The position numbers and the translations under genes are program-made. The notes beneath the pieces were generated by a model. That model did not search any database, had not been told where the DNA came from, and saw only the letters and a program-made list of their open reading frames with translations. Shown piece by piece: positions 1 through 8,299 of a stretch of DNA of 31,734 bases. This DNA comes from JAHBNG01 sp039028975 (lineage in GTDB: Bacteria > Chloroflexota > Anaerolineae > Caldilineales > Caldilineaceae). Location of the stretch: the NCBI GenBank assembly GCA_039028975.1, contig JBCCHB010000181.1, positions 1 through 31,734 of the forward strand, written 5' to 3'. How positions within the stretch are numbered: position 1 is the first letter of the stretch; each line of letters starts with the position of its first letter.

Positions 1-25
1 TCCGTTTCTGAACTCTTTTGGTTCA

Positions 26-175
26 GAGTTCCTCCCGATCCTTGGGTTCCACCCCCTGCTCGCGGACGTCGCTCTCAAGAGACTCAAAAACTCGTTGACC
101 GATGGTGCCCTTCGCTCCACGATTAAATGCACCTATATCTGCCCAAATACCTGCCTCAAAAAGGCTACAGATGGC
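26..175 (-). other. open frame without start codon, possible gene remnant
   Basis: This minus-strand frame is open for 50 codons and ends in TGA at 23-25. It overlaps the 3' end of the isomerase gene in another frame. The translation contains GAFNRGAKGTIGQRVFESLE followed by a charged tail, which looks protein-like, but there is no ATG, GTG or TTG start in good context. It could be a remnant, a frameshifted extension of the isomerase, or chance. I do not recognise a family. Confidence 0.15.
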
Positions 176-903
176 TCAGCCTCTGATTCAAAATCATTCC
201 AGCGGCACTCAATGGAAACCATTCCATCGTAGCCAGCTTGACTCAGCAAATCCACAAATTGGGTATAAGGGTACTGACCGGTTCCTGGCGAGCCACGCCC
301 TGTATCCGCTACGTGAATGTGGACCAACCACTCTTTGTTCTCTACAAGCGTTTCTAAGGGTTCGTTATCTTCATCCATGTGATAGAAATCCGCAAGTACC
401 CGGATGGAAGGACGATTGACTTCTTTGGCAAAAGAGACACCCTCAGCAACACTGTTAATGATGTTGGATTCCTTTTTGTTTAGCGGTTCGATGGCAATTG
501 TTATCGAGCTATGGTCAGTTTCATCTGCCACCAGGCCAAGAAAATAAACAATCTGTTGAATCGCCTCATCTCTAGAGAAACCATCAGGTACGCTGCGGGA
601 GCCGCCACTGCCAATCACCGCCGTAGTCGCACCGATCTTTTCCATCCGCTCAACAGCACGCATTACATAGGTTTTGGCTCGTTCCTCATTGACATCTGGC
701 CCCACAATCTTCAAATCTTTTGGTAAGAACAGGTTGAATGCCTGCACTGGCACTGGCGAGGCTTGGTACTGGGCCAGGATTGGTGCGAAAGCGTTATTGC
801 CCTCATCCGGCACCAAACTTGTAACCCCCGCTTCCAGATAGTCAAAACCGGCGGAATAAACAGCTTGAGCTTGTTCAATTTTGGCACAACATCCGAATTG
901 CAT
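133..903 (-). CDS. sugar phosphate isomerase/epimerase family TIM-barrel protein
   Basis: A 256-aa protein of the xylose-isomerase-like TIM-barrel superfamily (AP endonuclease 2 family), typical in length. Likely metal ligands are visible: E139 in IAIEPLN, D172 and H175 in LADFYHMDED, H195/H197 in VHIHVAD and E232 in SIECRW. Family members interconvert ketoses or keto-inositols in the cytoplasm; the substrate cannot be read from the sequence. The ATG at 903 is preceded by AAGGGAGGAACC, a strong ribosome binding site, so the start is firm. It is divergent from the histidine kinase. With two sugar-acid dehydratases further along on the same strand, a role in carbohydrate catabolism is a reasonable inference. 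Confidence 0.85.
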   Translation of the reverse strand: MQFGCCAKIEQAQAVYSAGFDYLEAGVTSLVPDEGNNAFAPILAQYQASPVPVQAFNLFLPKDLKIVGPDVNEERAKTYVMRAVERMEKIGATTAVIGSGGSRSVPDGFSRDEAIQQIVYFLGLVADETDHSSITIAIEPLNKKESNIINSVAEGVSFAKEVNRPSIRVLADFYHMDEDNEPLETLVENKEWLVHIHVADTGRGSPGTGQYPYTQFVDLLSQAGYDGMVSIECRWNDFESEAEPSVAFLRQVFGQI

Positions 904-942
904 GGTTCCTCCCTTGGGATATACTGCGGTTCACTGTATTTC

Positions 943-1060
943 GAGAATAATTCGATAAGGTTTAGTCAGGTAACAGTAGACCGCAATGGTTCAATGAGCA
1001 CGCTCATATGCGGCACGAGGCGTGCCTACTGAACCCCGGTCTATTGAGTAGATTATTCTC
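943..1060. repeat. 118-bp imperfect inverted repeat (MITE-like or regulatory hairpin)
   Basis: The ends are GAGAATAAT (943-951) and ATTATTCTC (1052-1060). Inside, an arm starting at 974 (AGTAGACCG, GGTTCA, GAGCACGC) is matched by the reverse complement of an arm ending near 1046 (GCGTGCC, TGAACC, CGGTCTA). The left side carries an unpaired bulge of about 16 nt. It lies in the divergent intergenic region and no second copy is evident in this window. Confidence 0.5.
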
Positions 1061-1128
1061 ATTTATAACAGAGCGTGACTATAGTAGTACAAAAGTAGAT
1101 TAATATCACCCAAAAAGCTAGAAATTTG

Positions 1129-1137
1129 TGGTATAAT
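1129..1137 (+). promoter_or_regulatory. extended -10 promoter for the histidine kinase
   Basis: TGGTATAAT matches the sigma-70 extended -10 consensus (TGn plus a perfect TATAAT at 1132-1137). No good -35 hexamer is visible 17 bp upstream, as is usual for extended -10 promoters. Confidence 0.5.
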
Positions 1138-1274
1138 AGAGCGTATGTAAATTATACAGATGCAGTATACCCAAGATTTACCATAAATAATAAATCATCT
1201 AAAAGTAGGGCCGGGCTGAATATGGTTGTAACGTTGGTGATTAGGCAAAAGCGCAGAACAGCTTAAGGTGGACA

Positions 1275-3854
1275 ATGTTTGATTCCCTACTGCGCGAGAT
1301 ACTAGGCGGTGCGTATCCAGAAGACGATGCCGAGGCACAACGCACAAGCCATTTCATTATCTTCTCTAGCATCTTTTTTAGTATTGTCTTCTTGGCTGGT
1401 GCCATTGTTGTCGCGTTCTATAACATAGGGCCAATTAGCCAACTTGCTCTAGCCGTTATTGCCATCTGTTTTACCGTGGTCGTTGTTCTTCCTCAACTAA
1501 CCAAATCAACTGTTTGGTTTAAATGGGCCTACTTACTCACCATCATTCTTACCCCGCTTATTCTGGCATACTACGAACAGACGCCTCAAAGTCCAGTTCT
1601 GCTTTGGTGTGGACTTGGTATTCTGGTCGCTGTCATTGTATTTGGTTATCGGTGGGGTATTGTCACCGGGGCAGCATACATGGGTGGCATGCTGCTCATT
1701 TACTACTCAAACCTATACGACTCAAACCCAATTTTCTCTACCGTCTTGCCTACACCGCAGCCCCTATATCCTATAGGGCACCCACCTACTGCGCAGGAAT
1801 GGCTTTGGACAATGGGTTTCTTCACGGTAACAAGCATCTTTCTGAGTTGGCTCTTTGAGAAGTCGCGTAAGAGTTCTGGGCATCGGCTCTATCACTTAGA
1901 AGAGAAAAGACGTCTCCACTTCCAACAGACATCCATTGCCATGATTGAGTGCGACCGTTCCGAGCAAATCATCAAATGGAACCCAGCCGCGGAGAGACTC
2001 TTCGGTTACTCGGCCGAGGAGGCCAACGGGCACTTTCCCTTCCAACTTCTAGTCCCTAGCCAATTGCAGGAGCCAGTATCCGAACGCTGGCATAGTATTC
2101 TAAGCACCCAAACCAACGCTGCCCGTATCACCATTCAGAATCAGACCAAAGAAGGAAAAACTATCTTCTGTGATTGGCACGGTACGGCTCTGATTGATCA
2201 GCACAATCGGCTTTTGGGCATGACCTTTGCCATCACGGATATGACAGAACACCTGGGGAAACAAGAGAATTTACGTCAGGCAAAAGAGGATGCCGAAGCT
2301 GCTACCCAGGCAAAGAGCGAATTCCTTGCCAACATGAGCCACGAAATCCGCACACCTATGAACGGTGTAATGGGCATGACGAATCTTCTACTCGACACGC
2401 CCCTTTCTGATGAACAACGAGATTTCGTCAATACGATTCGCAACAGCAGCGATTCATTGCTGACAATTATCAATGAGATTCTCGATTTCTCGAAGATTGA
2501 GTCAGGCAAGCTTGATCTGGAAACCCAGCCCTTTAGCCTCATCGATTGCATAGAAGATGCCGTCGATCTGATGGCTCCGCGTGCGGCAGAAAAAGGGATT
2601 GAACTGGCCTACTTTGTCTCACCCCACACACCCGACACAATTCTCAGTGATGTCACCCGGCTACGTCAAATTCTGGTAAATCTTCTCTCCAACGCCATTA
2701 AATTTACCGACAAAGGAGAGGTTTTTGTCTCTGTAGAAAGTGAACAGCTCCATGACGAACGATATACGATTCATTTCTCCGTCAAAGACACAGGCATCGG
2801 GATCGAATCCTCTAAGATGGAGCGCCTCTTCAAGACCTTTAGCCAGTTAGATACTTCAACGACTCGAAAGTATGGCGGTACGGGTCTTGGGCTTGCCATT
2901 AGCAAACATCTTTGCGAGATCATGGGCGGTAAAATGTGGGTGGAAAGTGAGCCGGATGTTGGATCGATCTTCCATTTTACCATCGAGTCAGAAATCTCTG
3001 GTGAGGTCACCCAAACGCTCTACCAGATTTCGCAAAATGAGCTGAGGGATCGTTCAGTTCTTATTGTGGACGATAATGAAACAAATCGTCGTATTCTTAC
3101 TCATTATGCCAAGCAGTGGGGAATGGAACCTCATGAAGCGGCCTCAGGCGATGAAGCATTGGTGTTGCTCGAGCAAGTAGAACATTTGGATGTTGCCATC
3201 CTTGATATGCATATGCCCGAGATGGATGGCTTGATGCTCGCCGAAAAAATTAGATGTCTGCCTGATGGGCAACACTTCCCGCTGATTATGTTGACTTCGT
3301 TGACGAGCAGCAATGTGCGAGAACAAGCGGAGCAGCTAGAGCTAGTTGCCTTTTTGTCGAAACCCCTAAAACCCTCCTCGTTGTATGATAAGTTATTGGC
3401 CTATTTTGGTGTACCACTAGTCCAAACGATGCCCCACGCCAAAAAACCAAAGAGGGTAATGGATGCATCCATTAGCGAAGGGAATCCACTAGACATTTTA
3501 TTGGTTGAAGATAATTCTGTAAATCAGAAGGTGGCCATCCGCATTTTGGATCGGCTGGGCTACCGAGCAGATATTGCGGGCAATGGATTAGAAGCTATCG
3601 ATGCTGTTCAGCGACAAAAGTATGATCTGGTGTTGATGGACATACAAATGCCCGAAATGGATGGCTTAGAGGCCACGCGCACGATTCGAGAACTGCTAGC
3701 TCAATCTGAATGTCCTCGAATCGTGGCCATGACCGCAGGGGCGATGCCGGAGGATCGCGATAGAACACGTGCTGCAGGAATGGATGATTTTATCAGCAAA
3801 CCCATTCGGATTCAGGAGCTGATTCGGATCCTCAAGACATCCGTTCCAGCCTGA
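1275..3854 (+). CDS. membrane-bound PAS hybrid histidine kinase with two receiver domains
   Basis: An 859-aa sensor kinase. Residues about 25-200 hold roughly six hydrophobic membrane segments and no large extracellular domain, so it probably senses a membrane or intracellular cue. A PAS domain follows (about 205-325), then HisKA with the H-box SHEIRTPMNG and phospho-acceptor H356. The HATPase_c domain has N, G1 and G2 boxes (NLLSNAIKFT, DTGIGI, GGTGLGLAI). Receiver domain 1 has VDDN and D644; receiver domain 2 has VEDN and D789. It is therefore a BarA/ArcB-like phosphorelay kinase without a visible Hpt domain, so the Hpt partner must be elsewhere. AAGGTGG lies just before the ATG. It is convergent with the enolase-superfamily gene downstream. 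The regulated genes are unknown. Confidence 0.95.
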   Translation: MFDSLLREILGGAYPEDDAEAQRTSHFIIFSSIFFSIVFLAGAIVVAFYNIGPISQLALAVIAICFTVVVVLPQLTKSTVWFKWAYLLTIILTPLILAYYEQTPQSPVLLWCGLGILVAVIVFGYRWGIVTGAAYMGGMLLIYYSNLYDSNPIFSTVLPTPQPLYPIGHPPTAQEWLWTMGFFTVTSIFLSWLFEKSRKSSGHRLYHLEEKRRLHFQQTSIAMIECDRSEQIIKWNPAAERLFGYSAEEANGHFPFQLLVPSQLQEPVSERWHSILSTQTNAARITIQNQTKEGKTIFCDWHGTALIDQHNRLLGMTFAITDMTEHLGKQENLRQAKEDAEAATQAKSEFLANMSHEIRTPMNGVMGMTNLLLDTPLSDEQRDFVNTIRNSSDSLLTIINEILDFSKIESGKLDLETQPFSLIDCIEDAVDLMAPRAAEKGIELAYFVSPHTPDTILSDVTRLRQILVNLLSNAIKFTDKGEVFVSVESEQLHDERYTIHFSVKDTGIGIESSKMERLFKTFSQLDTSTTRKYGGTGLGLAISKHLCEIMGGKMWVESEPDVGSIFHFTIESEISGEVTQTLYQISQNELRDRSVLIVDDNETNRRILTHYAKQWGMEPHEAASGDEALVLLEQVEHLDVAILDMHMPEMDGLMLAEKIRCLPDGQHFPLIMLTSLTSSNVREQAEQLELVAFLSKPLKPSSLYDKLLAYFGVPLVQTMPHAKKPKRVMDASISEGNPLDILLVEDNSVNQKVAIRILDRLGYRADIAGNGLEAIDAVQRQKYDLVLMDIQMPEMDGLEATRTIRELLAQSECPRIVAMTAGAMPEDRDRTRAAGMDDFISKPIRIQELIRILKTSVPA

Positions 3855-3915
3855 GGTTAAGCCATACGATCGGGGTAGACCGGTCAAATGAATAAGTTAC
3901 CTCACTCTCACGCCC

Positions 3916-5070
3916 CTAAAACCATTTCGTCCCCTCGAACTGATGCTGTTGCCCAACCACTTCGTCTAATTCAACGCCAATCCCAGGTCGATCAGTAAGC
4001 TGAATATAGCCGTCTTTGATAATATCCCTTTTCTCCTGAATAATCGTTGTCCAGTAATCTCGGTGAAGCCAGTGGAATTCAAGTACAAGGAAGTTGGGCA
4101 CAGTTGCGCAAACATGAGCCGACGCCATAGTCCCAATGGGCGATGCAACATTGTGGGGTGCGAAGGCAATGTAATAGAGTTCGGCTAGTTGGGCTTGTCG
4201 TCTCCCATGTGATAATCCGCCGCACTTGGGCAGATCCGGCATAATCACATCGACCGCCTGTTGTTCAATCAGATCGCGGAATCCGTGGGCCAAATACAAA
4301 TTTTCCCCACTACAGATTGGGATTGTCGATGCCCGTTTTACTTCTCTCATCGCCTTTGGATTTTCCGCCGGGACTGGTTCCTCTAGCCACATGAGATGGT
4401 ACGGAGATAGATCCCGTACGAGACGAATCGCACTCGATACATCGAGTCGGGTGTGAACATCACAAGCTACTTCCACATCACGCCCCGCCGCCGTAGTGAC
4501 CATATCCACCAACTGCACCATGCGCTCGTGTTCCCATTGGCCTGCGGTGTAGTTAAATTTATCTTTGGTAAACCCCTCCAACTCAGTCCCGTGGTGGCCG
4601 TATGCATGAATGTCCAGATCGATCTTGAGAGCCGTAAATCCTTTTTCCAGCACGTCATCTACCACAGCCTTAATCTGGTCGAAGTTCATTCCCGGCTCTA
4701 CTTGACAGTCGGCGTAGACGCGGATTTTATCGCGGAATTTGCCCCCCATCAACTCATAGAGGGGAACGCCTAGCGCTTTGCCTTTCAGATCCCACAGCGC
4801 AATCTCAATACCCGTTAGCGCCGTAACCAACGCACCAGCAATACCGCCGTCAAAGACATGGCCCCTGCGCATCTCCTCAAAGATGGCATCAATGGCAAAT
4901 GGATCTCTGCCTATCAGCTTCTCTTCTAAGTAGCCGATAATTGCAATGGCCTGCTTACCACCATGAACACATTCACCAATTCCGGTGATCCCTGCATCGG
5001 TATCTATCTTAACCCATAGATGCATTCCATGACCGCGGGTCGCCGCAGTCTTGATCGAGGTGATTTTCAT
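3916..5070 (-). CDS. mandelate racemase/muconate lactonizing enzyme family dehydratase
   Basis: A 384-aa enolase-superfamily protein. It has an N-terminal capping domain (MKITSIKTAA, with GIGECVHGG), then a barrel domain carrying D204 in CDVHTRLD, E230 in WLEEP, E256 in CSGENLY and H306 in FAPHNV. These correspond to the three Mg2+ ligands and a C-terminal catalytic His; H206 in the DxH motif resembles sugar-acid dehydratases. The likely reaction is dehydration of an aldonic or aldaric acid to a 2-keto-3-deoxy acid. The exact substrate is not readable, so no symbol is given. It starts 69 bp after the dgoD stop on the same strand, so the two probably share a transcript. Confidence 0.85.
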   Translation of the reverse strand: MKITSIKTAATRGHGMHLWVKIDTDAGITGIGECVHGGKQAIAIIGYLEEKLIGRDPFAIDAIFEEMRRGHVFDGGIAGALVTALTGIEIALWDLKGKALGVPLYELMGGKFRDKIRVYADCQVEPGMNFDQIKAVVDDVLEKGFTALKIDLDIHAYGHHGTELEGFTKDKFNYTAGQWEHERMVQLVDMVTTAAGRDVEVACDVHTRLDVSSAIRLVRDLSPYHLMWLEEPVPAENPKAMREVKRASTIPICSGENLYLAHGFRDLIEQQAVDVIMPDLPKCGGLSHGRRQAQLAELYYIAFAPHNVASPIGTMASAHVCATVPNFLVLEFHWLHRDYWTTIIQEKRDIIKDGYIQLTDRPGIGVELDEVVGQQHQFEGTKWF

Positions 5071-5102
5071 TTGATTTCTCCTTTATAAATCCGTAGATAA
5101 CG

Positions 5103-5151
5103 ATCCAGCAGTAACCAACCACCAGCTACCAGCCACTAGCTACCAATCAAT
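5103..5151. repeat. short low-complexity repeat at the dgoD 3' end
   Basis: Several near-copies of ACCAGCTACC / CCACTAGCTACC occur in tandem here and run into the dgoD stop codon. Similar simple intergenic repeats occur elsewhere in large bacterial genomes; no function is claimed. Confidence 0.4.
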
Positions 5152-6264
5152 CGCCGCCCCATCATCTGGATGATAGGTTTCAGGATTCCGCCAATCATGG
5201 CCTAATTTATCCGCCATAGCTTCCTCATCCAGCTCAATACCAAGGCCCGGTTCGGTGGGGAGTTCCAGGTACCCGTCTTTGAAGACAAAGGGATTTTTGA
5301 GGTAGCCTTCGCCAAACGTGGTGTGCTCTTGGGCTAGAAAATTGGGAATTGAGGCATCAAGGTGAAGCCCAGCAGCCAGGGAGATGGGACCAAGCGGACA
5401 GTGGGGTGCAATGGCCGCGTAATAAGATTCTGCCATACCCGCGATGAGCCGTCCTTCAAAGATGCCACCAGCATGAGAAATATCCGGCTGAAGAATGGAT
5501 GCTGCCCCCTTTTCTAAGATTTCACGGAAGCCCCATTTGGTAAAGATCCGTTCTCCTGTGGCAATGGGAATGTGGGTTTTGCGAGCCAATTCCGCCATTA
5601 CGTCGACGTTCTGGCACTGAATAGGTTCTTCGATAAAGAGAGGCTGGTATGGCTCTAAGGCTTTGATGAGTAGCCCAGCTGTTTGGGGGCTAATTGCGCC
5701 ATGGAAGTCGATGGCTATGTCGATCTCATCCCCTACTGCCTCTCGGATTGCAGCAAAGCGATCCACAACTCGATCCACAAATCCAGGAGATTCAATAATC
5801 CGGGCCGGTCTACCACCGGCGGGGCCAGTCTTGAGGGCCAGAAATCCCTGGGCCACTGCGTCCTTAGCTCGTTGAATCACCTCTTCAAGTTCGCCCTTCC
5901 CTCCGATACCCTTATAAACTTTGATGCGGTCTCGTAAGGGGCCGCCCATTAATTTGTAAACAGGGACGCCAGCCGCTTTACCGGCCAAGTCCCAGAGTGC
6001 ATGCTCAATTCCCGAGATAGCACTTGTCAGCACGGGTCCACCTCGGTAAAATGCATGTTTGTACATTGCCTGCCAATGGTGCATAACCCGAGTCGGATCT
6101 TTGCCAATCAGATACTCTTCCAACTCACCAATGGCTTGGGCCACGGTTAAGGCTCGCCCCTCTACAATCGGCTCGCCCAATCCAGTTAGTCCTTCATCGG
6201 TCTCAATCTTCAAAAAAAGCCAGCGCGGCTTCACCAGAAACGTCTCTACTTTGGTAATTTTCAT
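5140..6264 (-). CDS. dgoD: D-galactonate dehydratase (DgoD-like)
   Basis: A 374-aa enolase-superfamily enzyme that closely resembles E. coli DgoD along its length, from the start MKITKVETFLVKPRWLFLKI to the C-terminal DWRNPETYHPDDG. Metal ligands are D186 (IDFHG), E212 (FIEEP) and E238 (TGERIF). H188 and H288 (APHCPLGP) fit the catalytic bases. The expected reaction is D-galactonate to 2-keto-3-deoxy-galactonate. The matching kinase and aldolase of the De Ley-Doudoroff pathway are not in the window. The start follows AGGAGAAACC. Upstream lie two perfect inverted repeats (6335-6363 and 6372-6429) that may be operators. A related sugar-acid specificity remains possible. Confidence 0.88.
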   Translation of the reverse strand: MKITKVETFLVKPRWLFLKIETDEGLTGLGEPIVEGRALTVAQAIGELEEYLIGKDPTRVMHHWQAMYKHAFYRGGPVLTSAISGIEHALWDLAGKAAGVPVYKLMGGPLRDRIKVYKGIGGKGELEEVIQRAKDAVAQGFLALKTGPAGGRPARIIESPGFVDRVVDRFAAIREAVGDEIDIAIDFHGAISPQTAGLLIKALEPYQPLFIEEPIQCQNVDVMAELARKTHIPIATGERIFTKWGFREILEKGAASILQPDISHAGGIFEGRLIAGMAESYYAAIAPHCPLGPISLAAGLHLDASIPNFLAQEHTTFGEGYLKNPFVFKDGYLELPTEPGLGIELDEEAMADKLGHDWRNPETYHPDDGAAIDW

Positions 6265-6334
6265 GATGGTTTCTCCTATTTATAAGTTGAAAATTTGCAG
6301 AGTTGCAGCACCCGATAACTATATGATACTGTTA

Positions 6335-6363
6335 GGCTTGCTTACGGTTGTCGTAAGCAAGCC
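6335..6363. promoter_or_regulatory. perfect 11-bp hairpin upstream of dgoD
   Basis: GGCTTGCTTAC (6335-6345) and GTAAGCAAGCC (6353-6363) form a perfect stem with a 7-nt loop. No T-run follows on either strand, so it is not a typical terminator. It lies 71-99 bp upstream of the dgoD start and could be an operator for a regulator of sugar-acid catabolism. Confidence 0.45.
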
Positions 6364-6371
6364 AGAATAAA

Positions 6372-6429
6372 CCATCTTTGGTAAATTGTAATCAAGTGTA
6401 AAACCGAGAAATCTAGGAGCCAAAGATGG
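6372..6429. repeat. 10-bp inverted repeat with 38-bp spacer
   Basis: CCATCTTTGG (6372-6381) is the exact reverse complement of CCAAAGATGG (6420-6429). It lies in the 264-bp gap between dgoD and the GFA gene. It may be an operator pair or the ends of a small decayed element. Confidence 0.35.
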
Positions 6430-6528
6430 AATCAATAAAGCAAAAAATACCCGAAGAAACAATCCGAATTGCACAGAGCAGCTTTCCCCAAGGGGAATGG
6501 ATAGATGCAATATGAGAATTCATTTAAT

Positions 6529-6969
6529 CTACCCTTGTTGATAATCGCTCAGATCTTCAGGCGTATGCACCAGGGTTCCTTCATATTTGGTCAGTTCATC
6601 ATGCATTTCAAGCCAGGGGAGTTTACTCTCATAGTTGACATGGAAAGTTGGCTCAAAGTTCTTTGGATCGTCCAAAGATGCGGCGTAAAGATGCATACCG
6701 CCTGGATAGTGCGCTGCCTCGAAACCCATGGGCGATCCACAACGCTCGCAGAAATGTCGCCAAACGCCCTTAGAACTCTCGTATGTTTTCGGGGCCGCGC
6801 CTAACCACTTAAAATTCTTTCGTGGCACCCCAAGCCATGCAACAACGGGTGCCGCACAATTTCGGCGGCAATCATCACAATGACAGTAACAGGCCCACGT
6901 AACCTCGCCCTGAAATTCCCAACCTGTTTTTTTGCATAAACAATGTCCTCGCGTTGTCACCATTTTCAA
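6529..6969 (-). CDS. GFA / CENP-V family zinc protein
   Basis: A 146-aa protein with the glutathione-dependent formaldehyde-activating (GFA/CENP-V) fold. The zinc-binding pattern is complete: C10 and C12 (GHCLC), C29, C31 and C34 (CHCDDCRR), and C74 and C77 (FCERCGSP). Members bind two zinc ions; some are linked to glutathione S-hydroxymethyl adducts, but most have no proven activity, so the name should be read as a fold assignment. The start lies 18 bp after the stop of the monooxygenase gene on the same strand, suggesting co-transcription. Confidence 0.85.
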   Translation of the reverse strand: MKMVTTRGHCLCKKTGWEFQGEVTWACYCHCDDCRRNCAAPVVAWLGVPRKNFKWLGAAPKTYESSKGVWRHFCERCGSPMGFEAAHYPGGMHLYAASLDDPKNFEPTFHVNYESKLPWLEMHDELTKYEGTLVHTPEDLSDYQQG

Positions 6970-6987
6970 ACCCCTTTCTAGTTCCGC

Positions 6988-8268
6988 CTACGTCAAGTAG
7001 CTTCGTAGTGTTTTGGATTCATAGGATTGGCGCATCCGCCCCCGCCTTTGCAATTCTGGTACCAACAGCGTTGCCATATCACGCACATAGTGGGGTGCGA
7101 AGTACGTGGCACGGAACATATAACCATCACCGCCAACTTCTTCATTTTCCACTTCGAGGCCATCGGCTACATCTTGAGCCGTTCCTACAAACCGTTGGTC
7201 CGAAACTCGGTTCGTCATGAAGCGAGCTGTATCGAGAATAGTGAACCCCTTGTCGGCCGCCATGTTGAAAAGCCCCTGCACGCCCGTGACTTGATCGAGA
7301 ATTTCGCTGATCTTTGTGTCGGTGGGATATTTCAACAGATCAAATCCGGATAATCCTTCCACCACATTTAATCCGACCTCATCGGGTACACTCTCCGCAA
7401 TCTGCGCCGCCCGCTCCTCCGCTTCCGAGCGGGAAGGGGCCACACAACCGCCTACCGGGAATAGTAACTTGACGGAGTGAGGATCTCGCCCTGCATCTGA
7501 AATGGCAGCGCGCAATTTTTCAGACCTTGCTTTCTTAACGTGGGTGGGGCCAGCTGGGCTAAAAATGATTTCTGCGTGCTTGCCGGCAAATTTTATTCCT
7601 TCTGGTGATGACCCAGCTTGCACCAAAACTGGGTCTCCTGCCGGATGATGGTGAACCGCCAGTGGCCCTGCGGACCTGAACCAACGTCCGTCGAAATCGA
7701 CCTGATGGACCTTTTCGGGGTCGCTGATCTGATCATTTTCATAGTCATTCACAACTGCATCTGGCTCCCAAGACGCCCAAAGCTGTTTGACCAGATCGAC
7801 ATACTCGTAAGCCCGTTCATACCGTTCATCGTGGTCAGGCAGGGTCACCCCAAGTTGGTCCGCCTCTTTTTGATTCACCGATGTGACGATGTTCCAACCA
7901 ATCCTGCCGTTGGTGATATGGTTTAGCGTCTGCATCTTTCGGGCCACCATGTACGGATTATAGAAAGAGGTCGACATGGTAACGATAAAGCCCAGATGTT
8001 CAGCCACAGCCGACAGTCGCGAGACCAGCAAGAGGGGATCAAGCATGGGAAAGTTTTTTCCATACCGGATGCTGATCGGATCACGGGCTGCCCCCCAAAA
8101 ATCAGCAAAGAAGATAGCGTCAAATCGACCATATTCGGCCCACTTGGCAATCGTTTCCCAATACTCGATCTGCGTCCAGTCGTGTTCCCGCGGTTCAAAA
8201 GCCAATCCAATATCAGGTTCGTACTGGAAAAAAGGGCAAATATACAGAGTTGAATTTTTGTTTTTCAT
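6988..8268 (-). CDS. LLM-class flavin-dependent monooxygenase, NtaA/SnaA/DszA-like
   Basis: A 426-aa luciferase-like (bacterial luciferase fold) monooxygenase. Features typical of the nitrilotriacetate monooxygenase A subfamily are visible: FEPREHDW near the N terminus, FDAIFFADFWG, TSTSFYNPYMVARKMQTL, GRIGWNIVTS and DERYERAYEYVDLVKQLW. Enzymes of this group use FMNH2 from a separate reductase to oxidise N-, S- or C-containing organic substrates. No flavin reductase is in the window. I chose the ATG at 8268 (MKNKNSTLY). The frame is open further upstream, but that part overlaps the sulfatase 3' end in another frame and is not protein-like. It begins 31 bp after the sulfatase stop. Confidence 0.88.
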   Translation of the reverse strand: MKNKNSTLYICPFFQYEPDIGLAFEPREHDWTQIEYWETIAKWAEYGRFDAIFFADFWGAARDPISIRYGKNFPMLDPLLLVSRLSAVAEHLGFIVTMSTSFYNPYMVARKMQTLNHITNGRIGWNIVTSVNQKEADQLGVTLPDHDERYERAYEYVDLVKQLWASWEPDAVVNDYENDQISDPEKVHQVDFDGRWFRSAGPLAVHHHPAGDPVLVQAGSSPEGIKFAGKHAEIIFSPAGPTHVKKARSEKLRAAISDAGRDPHSVKLLFPVGGCVAPSRSEAEERAAQIAESVPDEVGLNVVEGLSGFDLLKYPTDTKISEILDQVTGVQGLFNMAADKGFTILDTARFMTNRVSDQRFVGTAQDVADGLEVENEEVGGDGYMFRATYFAPHYVRDMATLLVPELQRRGRMRQSYESKTLRSYLT

Positions 8269-8299
8269 AGTTGTTTGATCAGTATCGAAGTATGTTGAA

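Larger units (their letters stand above)
904..1274. other. divergent intergenic region
   Basis: This 371-bp stretch between the isomerase (minus) and the histidine kinase (plus) has no convincing gene. It holds the long inverted repeat at 943-1060, an AT-rich stretch, and an extended -10 promoter at 1129-1137 directed at the kinase. The 5' untranslated region of the kinase would be about 130 nt. Confidence 0.6.

Noticed and set aside
6319..6510. 63-aa minus-strand ORF between dgoD and the GFA gene
   Set aside because: It passes through both inverted repeats and shows no protein-like conservation pattern.
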